Part shown: positions 35,382-44,431 of the stretch, in pieces | Layout: every line of letters begins with the position of its first letter | Position numbering within the stretch: the first letter of the stretch is position 1 | Assembly: GCF_009911795.1 (NCBI RefSeq) | Contig: NZ_CP047898.1 | Location: forward strand, 3,596,001 to 3,660,000 | Direction of reading: 5' to 3' | Origin: Pseudarthrobacter psychrotolerans | GTDB lineage: Bacteria; Actinomycetota; Actinomycetes; Actinomycetales; Micrococcaceae | Length of the DNA: 64,000 bases | Program-made: the position numbers and the translations under genes | The notes under the pieces: generated by a model | Told to the model about the DNA's origin: nothing | Seen by the model: only the letters and a program-made list of their open reading frames with translations | Databases searched by the model: none

Positions 35382-35569
35382 GTTGCCGCACACTGACGAC
35401 GACTCAACCCGTCAGCACATAGTCCGCTCAACGCTGCGTGGACCGTTCGGGGCGTGAACCGCCGCCGACGGGATCCCAGTGTGAACGTGGAATCCCCAAC
35501 CTGCCCCTCGGCACACGGCGTCTTTTGGCGTGCGCCGGGCGGGCCACAGCCGTGAGAGGCACCACCGCG

Positions 35570-36661
35570 ATGACTGATAGTTCCCTTCATTTTGACCGCA
35601 GGAAACTCCTGAAAGCAGCAGCATTGACCCCGTTCGCAGGCCTGGCGCTGTCCGGCTGCGGGGCAAAGCCCGCCGATAGTGCGGCCGCCAATAAGACAGT
35701 CACGGTCACGTCCTACGGCGGCTCCTACAATGACCAGCTGACCCAGACCATTTTGGACCCGTTCTCCAAGCAGTCGGGGATACAAACCACACTGCTGGCC
35801 AACACCAGCCTGGCCGCGCTCAAGGCCCAGGTGCAGTCCGGGGACGTGCAGTGGGACCTCGTGGAAATCACCGCCCCGGAATACGAAACCGCCGTGGCAG
35901 AAGGCCTCCTGGAGCCGTTCGACTACGACATCATCAGCGACAAGGGCCTGCCCGGCTACGCCAAGGCCGAGTATGGCATCAAGTACCTGAGCTTCCTGTT
36001 CGTAATGGCCTGGGACCAGAAGGCCATCCCCGATGCGCAGGCCCCCAAGGACTGGGCGCAGTTCTTCGACCAGGGCAAGTACGACACCAAGCGCTCGGTC
36101 TACAACCAGCTCTCTGACAGCTCCGTCCTGGAGGCCGCGCTCCTGGCCGACGGCGTGCCGTTCGACCAGATCTACCCGCTCGACGTCGACCGCGCCCTGC
36201 GCGTGCTGGGCCACCACCCGGGCAAGGACCGCCTGCTCTACCACGCGGCCAACCAGGAGCCCATCCAGCAGCTCACCTCGGGCGAGGTCTCGCTGTCAAC
36301 GAGCTTCAACAACCGCATCAACGCGGCCCGCAACGACGGCGCCAAGCTGAACTTCAGCGCGGAGAACGCCGTCCTCGCCGGCGACTACTTCGTGGTGCCG
36401 AAGGGGGCCAAGAACAAGGAAGCCGCCTTCAAGCTGATGAACTTCATGTCCAACGACGCTGAGGCGGGAGCCGCGTTCGACAAGGTCACCAACCTGACTC
36501 TGGCAAACACTCCGGCGCTGACCAAACTGCCCAAAGAAATCGCAGACACCCTGCCCACCAGCCCGCGCCTGGCCGACAAGATCCTGGTCCGTGACGACAA
36601 ATGGTGGTCGGAGAACCTGAAGAAGACAGAGCAGCAGTTCAAGCTGTGGCAGGCCAGCTGA
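35570..36661 (+). CDS. spermidine/putrescine-type ABC transporter substrate-binding lipoprotein
   Basis: 363 residues from ATG 35570. The signal DRRKLLKAAALTPFAGLALSGC combines a twin-arginine with a lipobox ending in Cys, so it is an exported lipoprotein, possibly Tat-dependent. Mature part: TVTSYGGSYNDQLTQTILDP, DLVEITAPEYETAVAEGLLE and GDYFVVPKGAKNKEAAFKLM, as in PotD-like binding proteins. Two permeases and an ATPase follow in order, with only 1 base to the next ATG. Ligand could be a polyamine or a similar small cation; not determinable. Confidence 0.88.
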   Translation: MTDSSLHFDRRKLLKAAALTPFAGLALSGCGAKPADSAAANKTVTVTSYGGSYNDQLTQTILDPFSKQSGIQTTLLANTSLAALKAQVQSGDVQWDLVEITAPEYETAVAEGLLEPFDYDIISDKGLPGYAKAEYGIKYLSFLFVMAWDQKAIPDAQAPKDWAQFFDQGKYDTKRSVYNQLSDSSVLEAALLADGVPFDQIYPLDVDRALRVLGHHPGKDRLLYHAANQEPIQQLTSGEVSLSTSFNNRINAARNDGAKLNFSAENAVLAGDYFVVPKGAKNKEAAFKLMNFMSNDAEAGAAFDKVTNLTLANTPALTKLPKEIADTLPTSPRLADKILVRDDKWWSENLKKTEQQFKLWQAS

Positions 36662-36662
36662 G

Positions 36663-37547
36663 ATGAGCAACGCAACCTTGCAACGGGCGCGTCCGGAGGG
36701 GCGCACCCCGGCGCCGGATCAGGAGAAACCCCGACGGCGGCGCACCGGCTGGTGGCTTCTGCTCGCCCCGATCCTGGCCTTTGACGTCCTGCTGTTCCTC
36801 AGCCCGCTGGGCAAACTCGTGGGCTCAAGCTTTACCGGCAACGCCTACCAGCGGGTCCTCGAAGACCCGCTGGTGATCCGCTCGCTGGTGAACACGCTGA
36901 GCATCAGCCTGGCTTCCACCATCGTCACCGTGGTCCTCGGCTACGTGATCGCCCTGGTGCTGTGGCATTCCGGCACGGTGACCCGCGTGATCCTGTTCGC
37001 CGTGGTACTCCTGCCGTTCTGGACCGGCATCCTGGTGAAGAACTTCGCGTGGGCTGTGCTCCTGCAGGACAACGGCATCGTGAACTCTTTCCTTCAGGCG
37101 GTAGGCCTCACCGATGCTCCCATCGAGCTGCTGCACAACCGCCTGGCCGTGATCATCGGCATGGTGCACTGCCTGCTCCCGTACGCGGTGTTCCCGATCT
37201 TCTCGTCGCTGACCGCCATCGATGACCGGCTGGCCCTGGCGGCTCGGTCGCTCGGAGCCAGGGAAGCCTCGATCTTCCGCCGGATCACACTGCCGCTCAG
37301 TGCGCCCGGCATCTCCGCGGCAGGCCTGTTGGTGTTCATCATCAGCACCGGCTTCTTCATCACCCCGGTGGTCATGGGCGGACCCGGGGACATGATGATC
37401 GCCGACCAGATCGACTACTACGCACGCCAGCTGACGGACTTCTCCGGAGCCGCGGCCCTGGCCGTGATCCTGACGGTGCTGGTCAGCATCCTCGTTGCCA
37501 TTTACCAGCGCGTGCTCAAGGCGGGAGGCCAACATGCAGACAACTAA
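36663..37547 (+). CDS. PotB-type ABC transporter permease
   Basis: 294 residues with six membrane helices. The EAA loop that contacts the ATPase is LALAARSLGAREASIFRRIT. Upstream, FWTGILVKNFAWAVLLQDNG and GMVHCLLPYAVFPIFSSL match the PotB/PotH group. The coding region overlaps the start of the second permease by 14 bases. Part of the four-gene importer at 35570-39492. Confidence 0.92.
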   Translation: MSNATLQRARPEGRTPAPDQEKPRRRRTGWWLLLAPILAFDVLLFLSPLGKLVGSSFTGNAYQRVLEDPLVIRSLVNTLSISLASTIVTVVLGYVIALVLWHSGTVTRVILFAVVLLPFWTGILVKNFAWAVLLQDNGIVNSFLQAVGLTDAPIELLHNRLAVIIGMVHCLLPYAVFPIFSSLTAIDDRLALAARSLGAREASIFRRITLPLSAPGISAAGLLVFIISTGFFITPVVMGGPGDMMIADQIDYYARQLTDFSGAAALAVILTVLVSILVAIYQRVLKAGGQHADN

Positions 37548-38361
37548 TCCCCGGCAGCGCCTGCTGAGGCTGCTTTCCATCCCGGTGTTCCTGTTCCTGG
37601 TGGTCCCGACGGCGATCGTGGTGCCTGTTGCGCTCAACGACAGCCGCTACATCACGTTCCCGCCCGAAGGGATCTCGTTCGCGGCCGTCGCCGGCTTCTT
37701 CGCCGACAAGGCCTGGACCTCGGCCCTGACGGCCAGCCTCCAATCGGCAGCGATCGCCGTCGTGATCGGTGTGCTTCTCGGCGCGATGGCGGCGATCGGC
37801 CTGCACGGGCGCAAGTTTCCCGGGCAGCAGGCTGTCGTCGGGCTGATCCTGGCGCCCATGATCGTCCCCACGGTGGTGCTGGCGTTGGCGTTCTACCAGT
37901 TCTTCATCTCGCTCGGTGTGCTGGGCAGCATCCTCCCCATTGGCCTGGCACATGCCGTGATTGCCACCCCGTACGTGTATCTGACCACCCGGGCCAGCCT
38001 CGCCGGACTGAACCCGGCGCTGGTTCGTTCGGCACAGAGCCTGGGCGCCGGATGGCTCTCCGTGTTCCGGCACGTCTACCTGCCGGTCATCCTGCCTGGC
38101 CTGGTTTCCGGGGCACTGTTCGCCTTCTCGGTCTCCATCGACGAGACCGTGATGTCCCTGTTCATGCAGACGCCCAGCGCCACCACCCTGCCCGTGAAGA
38201 TGTTCACGGACATCCAGTTCAACCTGACGCCCAAGATCGCGGTGTCCTCGGCACTGCTGGTTACCGTGGCCACCCTGGGGCTCCTGTTCCAGGTCATGTT
38301 CGTTCTCAAACGGCGCTCCACCGCCAGGATGCTGCCGCTGGCCGTGTCCGCACCAAACTAA
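37534..38361 (+). CDS. PotC-type ABC transporter permease
   Basis: 275 residues from ATG 37534, preceded by GGGAGG at 37522-37527. Six helices; FLILAPMIVPTVVLAL-like segment, and EAA loop PALVRSAQSLGAGWLSVFRH. Features are those of PotC/PotI. It overlaps the PotB-type gene by 14 bases and precedes the ATPase by 9. Together they form the membrane channel. Confidence 0.9.
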   Translation: MQTTNPRQRLLRLLSIPVFLFLVVPTAIVVPVALNDSRYITFPPEGISFAAVAGFFADKAWTSALTASLQSAAIAVVIGVLLGAMAAIGLHGRKFPGQQAVVGLILAPMIVPTVVLALAFYQFFISLGVLGSILPIGLAHAVIATPYVYLTTRASLAGLNPALVRSAQSLGAGWLSVFRHVYLPVILPGLVSGALFAFSVSIDETVMSLFMQTPSATTLPVKMFTDIQFNLTPKIAVSSALLVTVATLGLLFQVMFVLKRRSTARMLPLAVSAPN

Positions 38362-38370
38362 GGAAGGCCC

Positions 38371-39492
38371 ATGACTACTTCAGTGATTTCCGCAGAAGCA
38401 AACACCCGCAGGACGGCGTCTGCGCAAGGTTCGATTGAACTCCGGCAGGTCCGCAAGACATACGGCGACGTGGTTGCCGTCGACGAGCTGGACCTGGTGG
38501 TGGAACCCGGCGAATTCGTCACACTGCTGGGACCCAGCGGATCCGGAAAGACCACAACCATGATGATGGTGGCGGGCTTCGAGGAGCACACCTCCGGGAG
38601 CGTTCTGATCGACGGGAAGCCCGTGGATGCGCTCCCGCCCCGGGACCGGAACCTGGGCGTCGTCTTCCAGAACTACGCACTCTTCCCGCACATGACCGCC
38701 CGCGAAAACGTGGAATTCGCGCTCCGGATGCGCAAGGTGCCCAAGGCCGAACGGCGTCAACGCGCCGAAACCGCGCTGGACCGCGTGGGCCTGGGCAAGA
38801 TGGGCGACCGCAAGCCCCGCCAGCTCTCCGGCGGGCAGCAGCAGCGCGTGGCCCTGGCCCGCGCCCTGGTGTTCAACCCGGCCGCGCTGCTCCTGGACGA
38901 GCCCATGGCTGCCCTCGACAAACGGCTCCGCGAACACATGCAGGAAGAGATCAAGACACTACAAAAGAGCCTGGGCATTTCCGTCCTTTTCGTCACGCAC
39001 GACCAGGACGAGGCCATGGCCATGTCCGACCGGATCGTGGTGATGAAAGACGGCAGGATCGTCCAGTCGGGCCCGCCCGAGGAGGTCTACAACCACCCGC
39101 TCACGGACTGGGTGGCCAGCTTCCTGGGCGACACCAACCTGATCCCCTGCACCGTCCTGGAACGCAAGGACGGCGAGGCGCTGGTTGACCTCGGCGGCCT
39201 GGGCCTGGGAAGGGTCCGCGACCGCGGCGTCACCGGCGAGAAATACGCCGTGTCCATCCGTCCCGAACACCTCAAGTTCAGCTCCGAGGCAAGCGCGGAC
39301 AACTGCGGCCTGGCCACGCTGGTCTCCTCGACCAACTTGGGCGCCACGGTGCGCCACCGGCTGACGGCCGGCGGCCACGAGCTGCAGGTGCGCGAACTCA
39401 GTTCGGACGCGTCGGGTCGGCCCGCGTCCGGCGCGGAGCTGTTCGTCGCCTGGGAGCCGGACAAAGCGCAGCTCCTGGTTCTGGAGCAGTAG
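38371..39492 (+). CDS. PotA-type ABC transporter ATP-binding protein
   Basis: 373 residues. Walker A GPSGSGKTT, Q-loop VFQNYALFPHMT, signature LSGGQQQRVALARAL, Walker B ALLLDEPMAALD, H-loop VTHDQDEAMAMSDR, then a C-terminal TOBE domain (EKYAVSIRPEHLKF...AGGHELQVREL). This matches PotA/FbpC-type importer ATPases. A strong terminator follows, ending the operon. Confidence 0.94.
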   Translation: MTTSVISAEANTRRTASAQGSIELRQVRKTYGDVVAVDELDLVVEPGEFVTLLGPSGSGKTTTMMMVAGFEEHTSGSVLIDGKPVDALPPRDRNLGVVFQNYALFPHMTARENVEFALRMRKVPKAERRQRAETALDRVGLGKMGDRKPRQLSGGQQQRVALARALVFNPAALLLDEPMAALDKRLREHMQEEIKTLQKSLGISVLFVTHDQDEAMAMSDRIVVMKDGRIVQSGPPEEVYNHPLTDWVASFLGDTNLIPCTVLERKDGEALVDLGGLGLGRVRDRGVTGEKYAVSIRPEHLKFSSEASADNCGLATLVSSTNLGATVRHRLTAGGHELQVRELSSDASGRPASGAELFVAWEPDKAQLLVLEQ

Positions 39493-39498
39493 GTCCGT

Positions 39499-39533
39499 CC
39501 GGGGGACTGCCGGGATACCGGGCAGTCCCCCGG
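39499..39533 (+). terminator. hairpin terminator after the polyamine-type operon
   Basis: CCGGGGGACTGCC (39499-39511) pairs perfectly with 39521-39533 around a 9-base loop. No clear U-run follows, as is common in GC-rich actinobacteria. It lies between convergent genes and could serve both. Confidence 0.75.
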
Positions 39534-39564
39534 AGCCTGCGCCCAGGGCAGAGGCGCCTGAAGC

Positions 39565-39852
39565 CTAGGGATCCAGCAGGTTCTCGAACCCCGGTGCCAC
39601 CCTCGTGGCAGTGAATTCGATGACCTCGAACTCGGCCACGCCGTTACTGTAGAAAGGATCCTTGGCCAACGCAGCATCCAGCGTGGTTCGGTCGGCCTTG
39701 GACAACAGCACACCGCCCACCGCGGGAACCAGGCGTCCGGACGCAAGGAACACGCCGTCGTCGAACGCCTGCTTAACCCAGGCCATATGCGCGGGGCGGT
39801 GATAGTCCACAATATCTTCGGGCACCTTGTAGGTCAGCGATACAACAAACAT
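39565..39852 (-). CDS. YciI-like domain protein
   Basis: 95 residues with the ferredoxin-like YciI pattern: VVSLTYKVPEDIVDYHRPAH, then WVKQAFDDGVFLASGRLVP, then DPFYSNGVAEFEVIEF, including the conserved His and Asp-Pro-Phe. Family members are small, mostly uncharacterised proteins related to muconolactone isomerases. Monocistronic, divergent from the MarR gene. Confidence 0.88.
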   Translation of the reverse strand: MFVVSLTYKVPEDIVDYHRPAHMAWVKQAFDDGVFLASGRLVPAVGGVLLSKADRTTLDAALAKDPFYSNGVAEFEVIEFTATRVAPGFENLLDP

Positions 39853-39933
39853 AAAGCCAGCCTACTCGGATGGGTGCACGGAACAGGTGCGTCACTTGAA
39901 CTCTCAACCGCGCTCTGCTTCTAGAATGTACGC

Positions 39934-40425
39934 ATGACCGAACCGCGCTGGCTCAACGCCGACGAACGCCGTGCCTGGCTGGCACTCCTGAGCATCAACA
40001 CGATGCTGCCGGCTGCCCTGGACAACCAGCTCCACAACGCCGGCAAGGTGTCCCTGTTCGATTACAACGTCATGGCAATGCTGTCCGAAGCGGAGGGCCG
40101 CTTCCTGCCGATGAGCCAGCTGGCCGCCCGCACCAGTTCGTCCCTGTCCCGGCTTTCGCACGTGGTTGCCAAGCTGGAGAAACGCGGATGGCTGGAGCGG
40201 CGTCCGCACCCCCGCGATGCCCGTGTCACCACTGCACACCTGTCCGACGACGGGATGGCCACTTTGGAGTCGCTCGCACCCGGGCACGTTGAGGCAGTCC
40301 GTACCAAGTTCCTTGATGCCCTGACGGAACGCGACGTCCACGATCTGGCACGCATCGGCGAAAAGATCGTGGCCCGGCTGGACGATGACCACTGGATCCT
40401 CCGGGACCCCGAAAGCCAGCCCTAG
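39934..40425 (+). CDS. MarR family transcriptional regulator
   Basis: 163 residues with the MarR winged helix: FDYNVMAMLSEAEGRFLPMS, LAARTSSSLSRLSHVVAKLE, RGWLERRPHPRDARVTTAHL with the conserved Asp-x-Arg wing. Dimerising helices at both ends. Targets unknown; the nearest downstream gene is the SGNH hydrolase on the same strand, 60 bases away. Confidence 0.92.
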   Translation: MTEPRWLNADERRAWLALLSINTMLPAALDNQLHNAGKVSLFDYNVMAMLSEAEGRFLPMSQLAARTSSSLSRLSHVVAKLEKRGWLERRPHPRDARVTTAHLSDDGMATLESLAPGHVEAVRTKFLDALTERDVHDLARIGEKIVARLDDDHWILRDPESQP

Positions 40426-40485
40426 GCCGCCGTCCTGGCACGCCCCGTCTTGGTTGCTCCCGGCAACAGATGAAAGACTAAGGCC

Positions 40486-41247
40486 ATGGATTTTTCGACC
40501 CGGTATGTAGCGCTCGGCGACTCCTTCACAGAGGGGGTTGGGGATGACGATCCCGGCCGCCCCAACGGTGTGCGCGGCTGGGCGGACCGCGTAGCGGAGC
40601 AGCTGGGCGCGGCGGATCCCGGCTTCGGCTACGCCAATCTGGCCATCCGCGGCAGGAAGCTCCGCCAGATCATGGCAGAGCAGGTGGACGCCGCCGTCGA
40701 ACTTAACCCCACCCTGGTGACCATTTATGCAGGCGCCAACGACATTCTGCGGCCCAAGATCGACATCGACGACCTGCTGGCGGAATACGACGCCGGCATC
40801 CGCAGACTGGCTGCGACCGGCGCAACCGTGGTGATGTTCACCGGCTTCGACGCACGCGGCTCCAAGGTGTTCAGCACCATGCGCGGCCGCACCGCCATCT
40901 ACAACGAACTGGTCCGCGGCATTGCCGGGGACCACGGGGCGTTGCTGGTGGATTACTGGCGCTTCAACGAGTACTACGACTGGGGCATGTGGGCCCCGGA
41001 CCGGATGCACATGTCTGCCGCCGGGCACGCCAACATGGCCAAACGGGTCCTTACCGTCCTGGAGTACGACCACTCAATCGAAGTCCCGCCCATGACCCCG
41101 GTGCCCGAACTGAACCGGGCCGAAGCCATCCGCGCCAACGCCCGCTGGGTCCGCGAATTCGCCGGACCGTGGGTGGTCCGCCGCGTCACCGGCAAGTCCT
41201 CCGGCGACGGACTGGCGCCCAAGTACGCTCAGCTCACCCGCCTCTAG
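40486..41247 (+). CDS. SGNH/GDSL family hydrolase
   Basis: 253 residues. Catalytic blocks: ALGDSFTEGVGD, NLAIRGRKLRQI, IYAGANDIL and DRMHMSAAGH. The N-terminal 130 residues are strikingly similar to the hydrolase at 34483-35319 (both contain PNGVRGWADRVAE). No signal peptide. It appears to be transcribed after the MarR gene and may be its target. Substrate unknown. Confidence 0.9.
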   Translation: MDFSTRYVALGDSFTEGVGDDDPGRPNGVRGWADRVAEQLGAADPGFGYANLAIRGRKLRQIMAEQVDAAVELNPTLVTIYAGANDILRPKIDIDDLLAEYDAGIRRLAATGATVVMFTGFDARGSKVFSTMRGRTAIYNELVRGIAGDHGALLVDYWRFNEYYDWGMWAPDRMHMSAAGHANMAKRVLTVLEYDHSIEVPPMTPVPELNRAEAIRANARWVREFAGPWVVRRVTGKSSGDGLAPKYAQLTRL

Positions 41248-41259
41248 CGACGGAATCCT

Positions 41260-42075
41260 TTAGCGGCGGAAGCCCGGCGTGGCCAGCAGCTCGCCGTCCG
41301 CCCGGATGGCCAGAACCGCAACGTCCCAGCCGTCAGTGGCCCTGTCCAGCATCGGCCTGCCGCCGGCCACGATCGCCGTGGCCAGGACGTCCGCGGTCGT
41401 AATGTCCGCAGCCGCAACCGATACCTGGGTATACGCCGAGGCATCCCTGGGCCGGCCCCAAATGTGGTCTCCCCTCTCCGCGGAGCCGGACGTCGCCAAT
41501 GCCGCGTGCCGCTGTCCCAGCGGATAGCCGGCCAGAAGAACGCCACGGTCCGCAGGATCCACGATGCCCGCGTCCCAGGGTTCGTTGCTTCCAGGCACCG
41601 GCGAACCGCTGACCAGCACGTCGCCGCCCGCGTTCAGACACCAGTCCGGACGCCCGAGCGCCAGCAGCGAGGTCGCGGCCTCCTGGATCGCGATGGCCTT
41701 GATGAGGCCGGAAAGGTCTAACCCGCCGTCGGGCCTTTCCGGTGTGAAGGCACCTTCGGTGCGCAACCGCCAGGCCACGGCCTCGGCGTACCGCTCGCGC
41801 ATGACCGCCGACGCGTCCCGCAGCGACAGTTCGCCGCGCGCAATGGCGCTCGCTTCAGAATCGGCCCTGTACAGGCTGAACCTCTGGTCCAGGTCCAGAA
41901 ACAGGCGTTCGACGACGGCGGTGGCGGCTGCCAGTTCATCTTCCTGCGCGTTCCCTTCCGCAGCCGGGTCCACCGGCATCGTCAGGCTGATGACAGTGCC
42001 CATGCTGCGGAATGTCCTTGCTTTCAGAGGCGGACAGTCGGTCCGGACGGCGGGGTTCCTAGAGGTTCGCGGCAT
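41260..42075 (-). CDS. ApbE-like FAD:protein FMN transferase
   Basis: 271 residues at most; the conserved region starts at RTFRSMGTVISLTMP, so an internal start near 42003 is possible. Further motifs: LFLDLDQRFSLYRADSEASA (the R-F-S-x-Y motif), PDGGLDLSGLIKAIAIQEA, CLNAGGDVLVSG and ADITTADVLATAIVAGG. ApbE transfers FMN from FAD to a Thr/Ser of partner proteins outside the membrane. Its gene overlaps that of the FMN-binding protein, the obvious substrate. No signal peptide is apparent at either start, which is odd for an extracytoplasmic enzyme. Confidence 0.88.
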   Translation of the reverse strand: MPRTSRNPAVRTDCPPLKARTFRSMGTVISLTMPVDPAAEGNAQEDELAAATAVVERLFLDLDQRFSLYRADSEASAIARGELSLRDASAVMRERYAEAVAWRLRTEGAFTPERPDGGLDLSGLIKAIAIQEAATSLLALGRPDWCLNAGGDVLVSGSPVPGSNEPWDAGIVDPADRGVLLAGYPLGQRHAALATSGSAERGDHIWGRPRDASAYTQVSVAAADITTADVLATAIVAGGRPMLDRATDGWDVAVLAIRADGELLATPGFRR

Positions 42076-42613
42076 CGATGGCTCCCTGGAGGGACGTGAG
42101 GTAGGCGTTGCTGGTGACGGTGGCGCCGCTGATGGTCTTGACCTTGGCCGACTGGGCGGTCAGGACCTCGGTCCGGAGCAGGGGCGCAGCGCGGTTGCTG
42201 ATCTGGATGGACTTGCGGTCGTCGTCGGTGAGCTGGAGTGCCGTGACCTCGGTAATTTTTCCTGCCTGCACGGTGATCCGGACCTGAACGGAGCCAAACC
42301 GCGTCGGCACCACCGCGCCGTCGTACGTCCCGGCCGCCGACGACGCTTCGGTGGAACCAGTGGAACCAGTGGAACCGGTGGAACCGGTGGAACCGGTGGA
42401 ACCGGCGGTGCCGCTGGCCCCCGAGGCGCCGGTGGACCCGCTTCCGGAACCGGCACTTCCGGAACCGGACGCGCCGGTCCCTCCGGTGCCGGTTGTTGCC
42501 GATGCGGCCGCAACCGAGCTGCGGATTTCCGCAACCTGTGCACCGGCCTGCCAGCCGGCCAGGAGGATGCCGGCCGAGGCCAGCGCCGCTGAAACTGCTC
42601 CCCGTGCTTTCAC
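42059..42613 (-). CDS. FMN-binding domain protein (covalently flavinylated type)
   Basis: 184 residues. An N-terminal hydrophobic segment (AVSAALASAGILLAGWQAGA) acts as signal or anchor. A Gly/Ser/Thr-rich linker of about 50 residues follows, partly six copies of a 9-base DNA unit. The C-terminal FMN-binding domain (YDGAVVPTRFGSVQVRITVQ) ends with the ISGATVTSNAY motif, whose Thr is the predicted attachment site for FMN by ApbE. It overlaps the ferric reductase gene by 4 bases and ApbE by 17, so the three form one unit. Confidence 0.9.
   Translation of the reverse strand: MKARGAVSAALASAGILLAGWQAGAQVAEIRSSVAAASATTGTGGTGASGSGSAGSGSGSTGASGASGTAGSTGSTGSTGSTGSTGSTEASSAAGTYDGAVVPTRFGSVQVRITVQAGKITEVTALQLTDDDRKSIQISNRAAPLLRTEVLTAQSAKVKTISGATVTSNAYLTSLQGAIDAANL
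42352..42405. repeat. six tandem 9-base units in the FMN-binding protein gene
   Basis: Units GGAACCAGT (two) and GGAACCGGT/C (four) lie end to end. On the coding minus strand they encode repeated Gly-Ser-Thr in the linker between the membrane anchor and the flavin domain. Copy number is likely variable among strains. Confidence 0.9.
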
Positions 42614-44091
42614 CAGTCGAACCTTTCGTGATGGACCTGTTCCGGACCAACGCCCGCTGCCCGGGCATCGGAGATGACGTTGCGGGCCCAGCCTGCAGGG
42701 CCGCAGATGTAGACGTCCGAATCGGCGATGTGCGGGACGTACGACGCGATGTTGTAGCCGTTGCGGACGGCGCCGTCAGGCAGCCAGCTGCGGTTGTCCC
42801 ACCCAGCCCGGGGACCTGTCAGATGGAACAGTTCGGCTCCGCGTTGTTGGCAAAGCGCCAGGATCTCGGACCCCAGGTAAAGCTCCTGTTCGTTGTGGCC
42901 CCGCAGCAGGACAGTGGCGTCTCCGGGGGCAAAGGGGGTGCATTCCAAGAGGGCGCGCAGCGGAGTGATACCGATTCCCGCTCCGACCAGCACCACCTTG
43001 TTCCGCGTCCGGGCCGCGGTGCTGAACAGCCCGTACGGGCCTTCCACAACGACCTTGGTGCCGGGCCGCAGCCTGGCAAGCTGCGCAGATCCGCGGCCGA
43101 GGTTACGGACGGTGATCCGAAGCGCGGACCCACGCCCAGGTCCGGGTCCGGGCGCCAGCGGCTCGGCTGACAGGCTGAAGGGGTGCGGATGCCACCAGAG
43201 GCCCGGGGCGAGGAAGCGCCAGATGAAGAACCGCCCGCCGTTGCCGGCGAGCCGCTCCAGCTGGAGCCCGGTCATCTCGATGTTCACCACGCCCGGAGCC
43301 GCCATCGTCACGCGGCTGACCGTGAGCTTGTGCCGGGAGGTGGCAGCGATCGGCTGCACTATGCGGAAGTACAGGAGGGCCGCGCCGGTGGCGACGCAGA
43401 TGGCCAGCCAGTACCAGCGCTGCCACGTCCCCTCCGCGAAGAGCCCGCCCACGCTGAACTGATGGGGGAGGGAGGTGCCGACGGCGGCGTACGTCAGCAG
43501 GTGCACCGCGTACCAGAATTCGTAGGGGAAACGACGCCGGACGGCCACCAGCGAGGTGGCCACCACGGCGATGAACAGGGCCATGGATATATAGGCCAGC
43601 CACATGTCCGGGACCAAGACCCAAAGGGCAACGGATTCGCTGATGGGGTCCAGGCCCTCGGCCAGCCCGTAGCCCACCGCGATCAGGAGCCCATGGGCCA
43701 GCAGGAGGTACAGCGAGGGTTTGCCGAGCATCCGGTGGAATTCCAGGGCGCGGTCGTGGCCGATGGTCCGGTCAACGAAAGGAATGCGGGCCGCCAGCAA
43801 GAGCATCAGCAGGACCAGATCCATGCCTGCCAATCCCGCCACGATCCCCAACGCTGTAAACGCGGAGGCGGGCGAATTAATGACTGTAGCGCCGCCGTCG
43901 GCCAGCCACAACGCCACTGCGGCGGCCACGGATCCCCAGGCGATGACCGTCAACGCGTCTGTGCGGAGCCGTCGCCGGCGAAGTTGTCCGGCGAATAGAC
44001 CGGCCCGCGAAGGGCGTCCCGGCGTTGCGCGCGGACCATTGTGACCGGAGCGGTGTGGAGCCCTGGTGGCGGTTCGGAGCCTCGTTGTCAT
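42610..44091 (-). CDS. ferric reductase-like transmembrane flavohaem oxidoreductase
   Basis: 493 residues. Six membrane helices with haem-ligand candidates in LYLLLAHGLLIAVGYG and FWYAVHLLTYAAVGTSLPHQ; the FAD motif HPFSLSAEP; the NAD(P) motif VLVGAGIGITPLRALLE; and the C-terminal YICGPAGW...HHERFDW. It should pass electrons from cytoplasmic NAD(P)H across the membrane, and the co-encoded flavinylated protein is a plausible acceptor outside. First gene of the operon with the FMN-binding protein and ApbE. Its start follows a basic Arg-rich stretch of about 45 residues. Confidence 0.9.
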   Translation of the reverse strand: MTTRLRTATRAPHRSGHNGPRATPGRPSRAGLFAGQLRRRRLRTDALTVIAWGSVAAAVALWLADGGATVINSPASAFTALGIVAGLAGMDLVLLMLLLAARIPFVDRTIGHDRALEFHRMLGKPSLYLLLAHGLLIAVGYGLAEGLDPISESVALWVLVPDMWLAYISMALFIAVVATSLVAVRRRFPYEFWYAVHLLTYAAVGTSLPHQFSVGGLFAEGTWQRWYWLAICVATGAALLYFRIVQPIAATSRHKLTVSRVTMAAPGVVNIEMTGLQLERLAGNGGRFFIWRFLAPGLWWHPHPFSLSAEPLAPGPGPGRGSALRITVRNLGRGSAQLARLRPGTKVVVEGPYGLFSTAARTRNKVVLVGAGIGITPLRALLECTPFAPGDATVLLRGHNEQELYLGSEILALCQQRGAELFHLTGPRAGWDNRSWLPDGAVRNGYNIASYVPHIADSDVYICGPAGWARNVISDARAAGVGPEQVHHERFDW

Positions 44092-44431
44092 GCTTCAACG
44101 GTGAGCTCCAAAGCTTTCATTCACCTGTGAATTTGCGGGTTGGCGGGCTATGAATACCTTGCAGGAAGGGAGCGCCCTGTTGCGGCGCGGTTATACACCG
44201 TCCGGGCCGGGATTGGTCTTTAATTGCGTGAACTCGTAGACTTGGTGAGCGCTAAGTGCGCGGAGCGTGCGCAATTGCTCCGGTGGCCCGGTATTTTTCT
44301 CCAGGGTAGCCGGTAGTTAGGGGCTCAAGTTGCGTGACTAACCGTTCACCCTGATCACTTTGGGTCGCACTTAGCCGCATGATCCTGCAGCAGATATGCG
44401 GATCATTACATTCAATTCTTGAGGAGAAGTC
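44092..44431. other. intergenic region upstream of rpmB
   Basis: Divergent spacer between the ferric reductase operon and the ribosomal protein trio. It contains GAGGAG (44420-44425) for rpmB and an inverted pair TGATCC/GGATCA (around 44369-44394, 14-base spacer) of unknown meaning. No convincing Zur box was found by eye. Confidence 0.4.

Noticed and set aside
44340..44431. Zur box upstream of rpmB
   Set aside because: Only a weak TGATCC/GGATCA pair with a long spacer was found, unlike the compact Zur palindrome.
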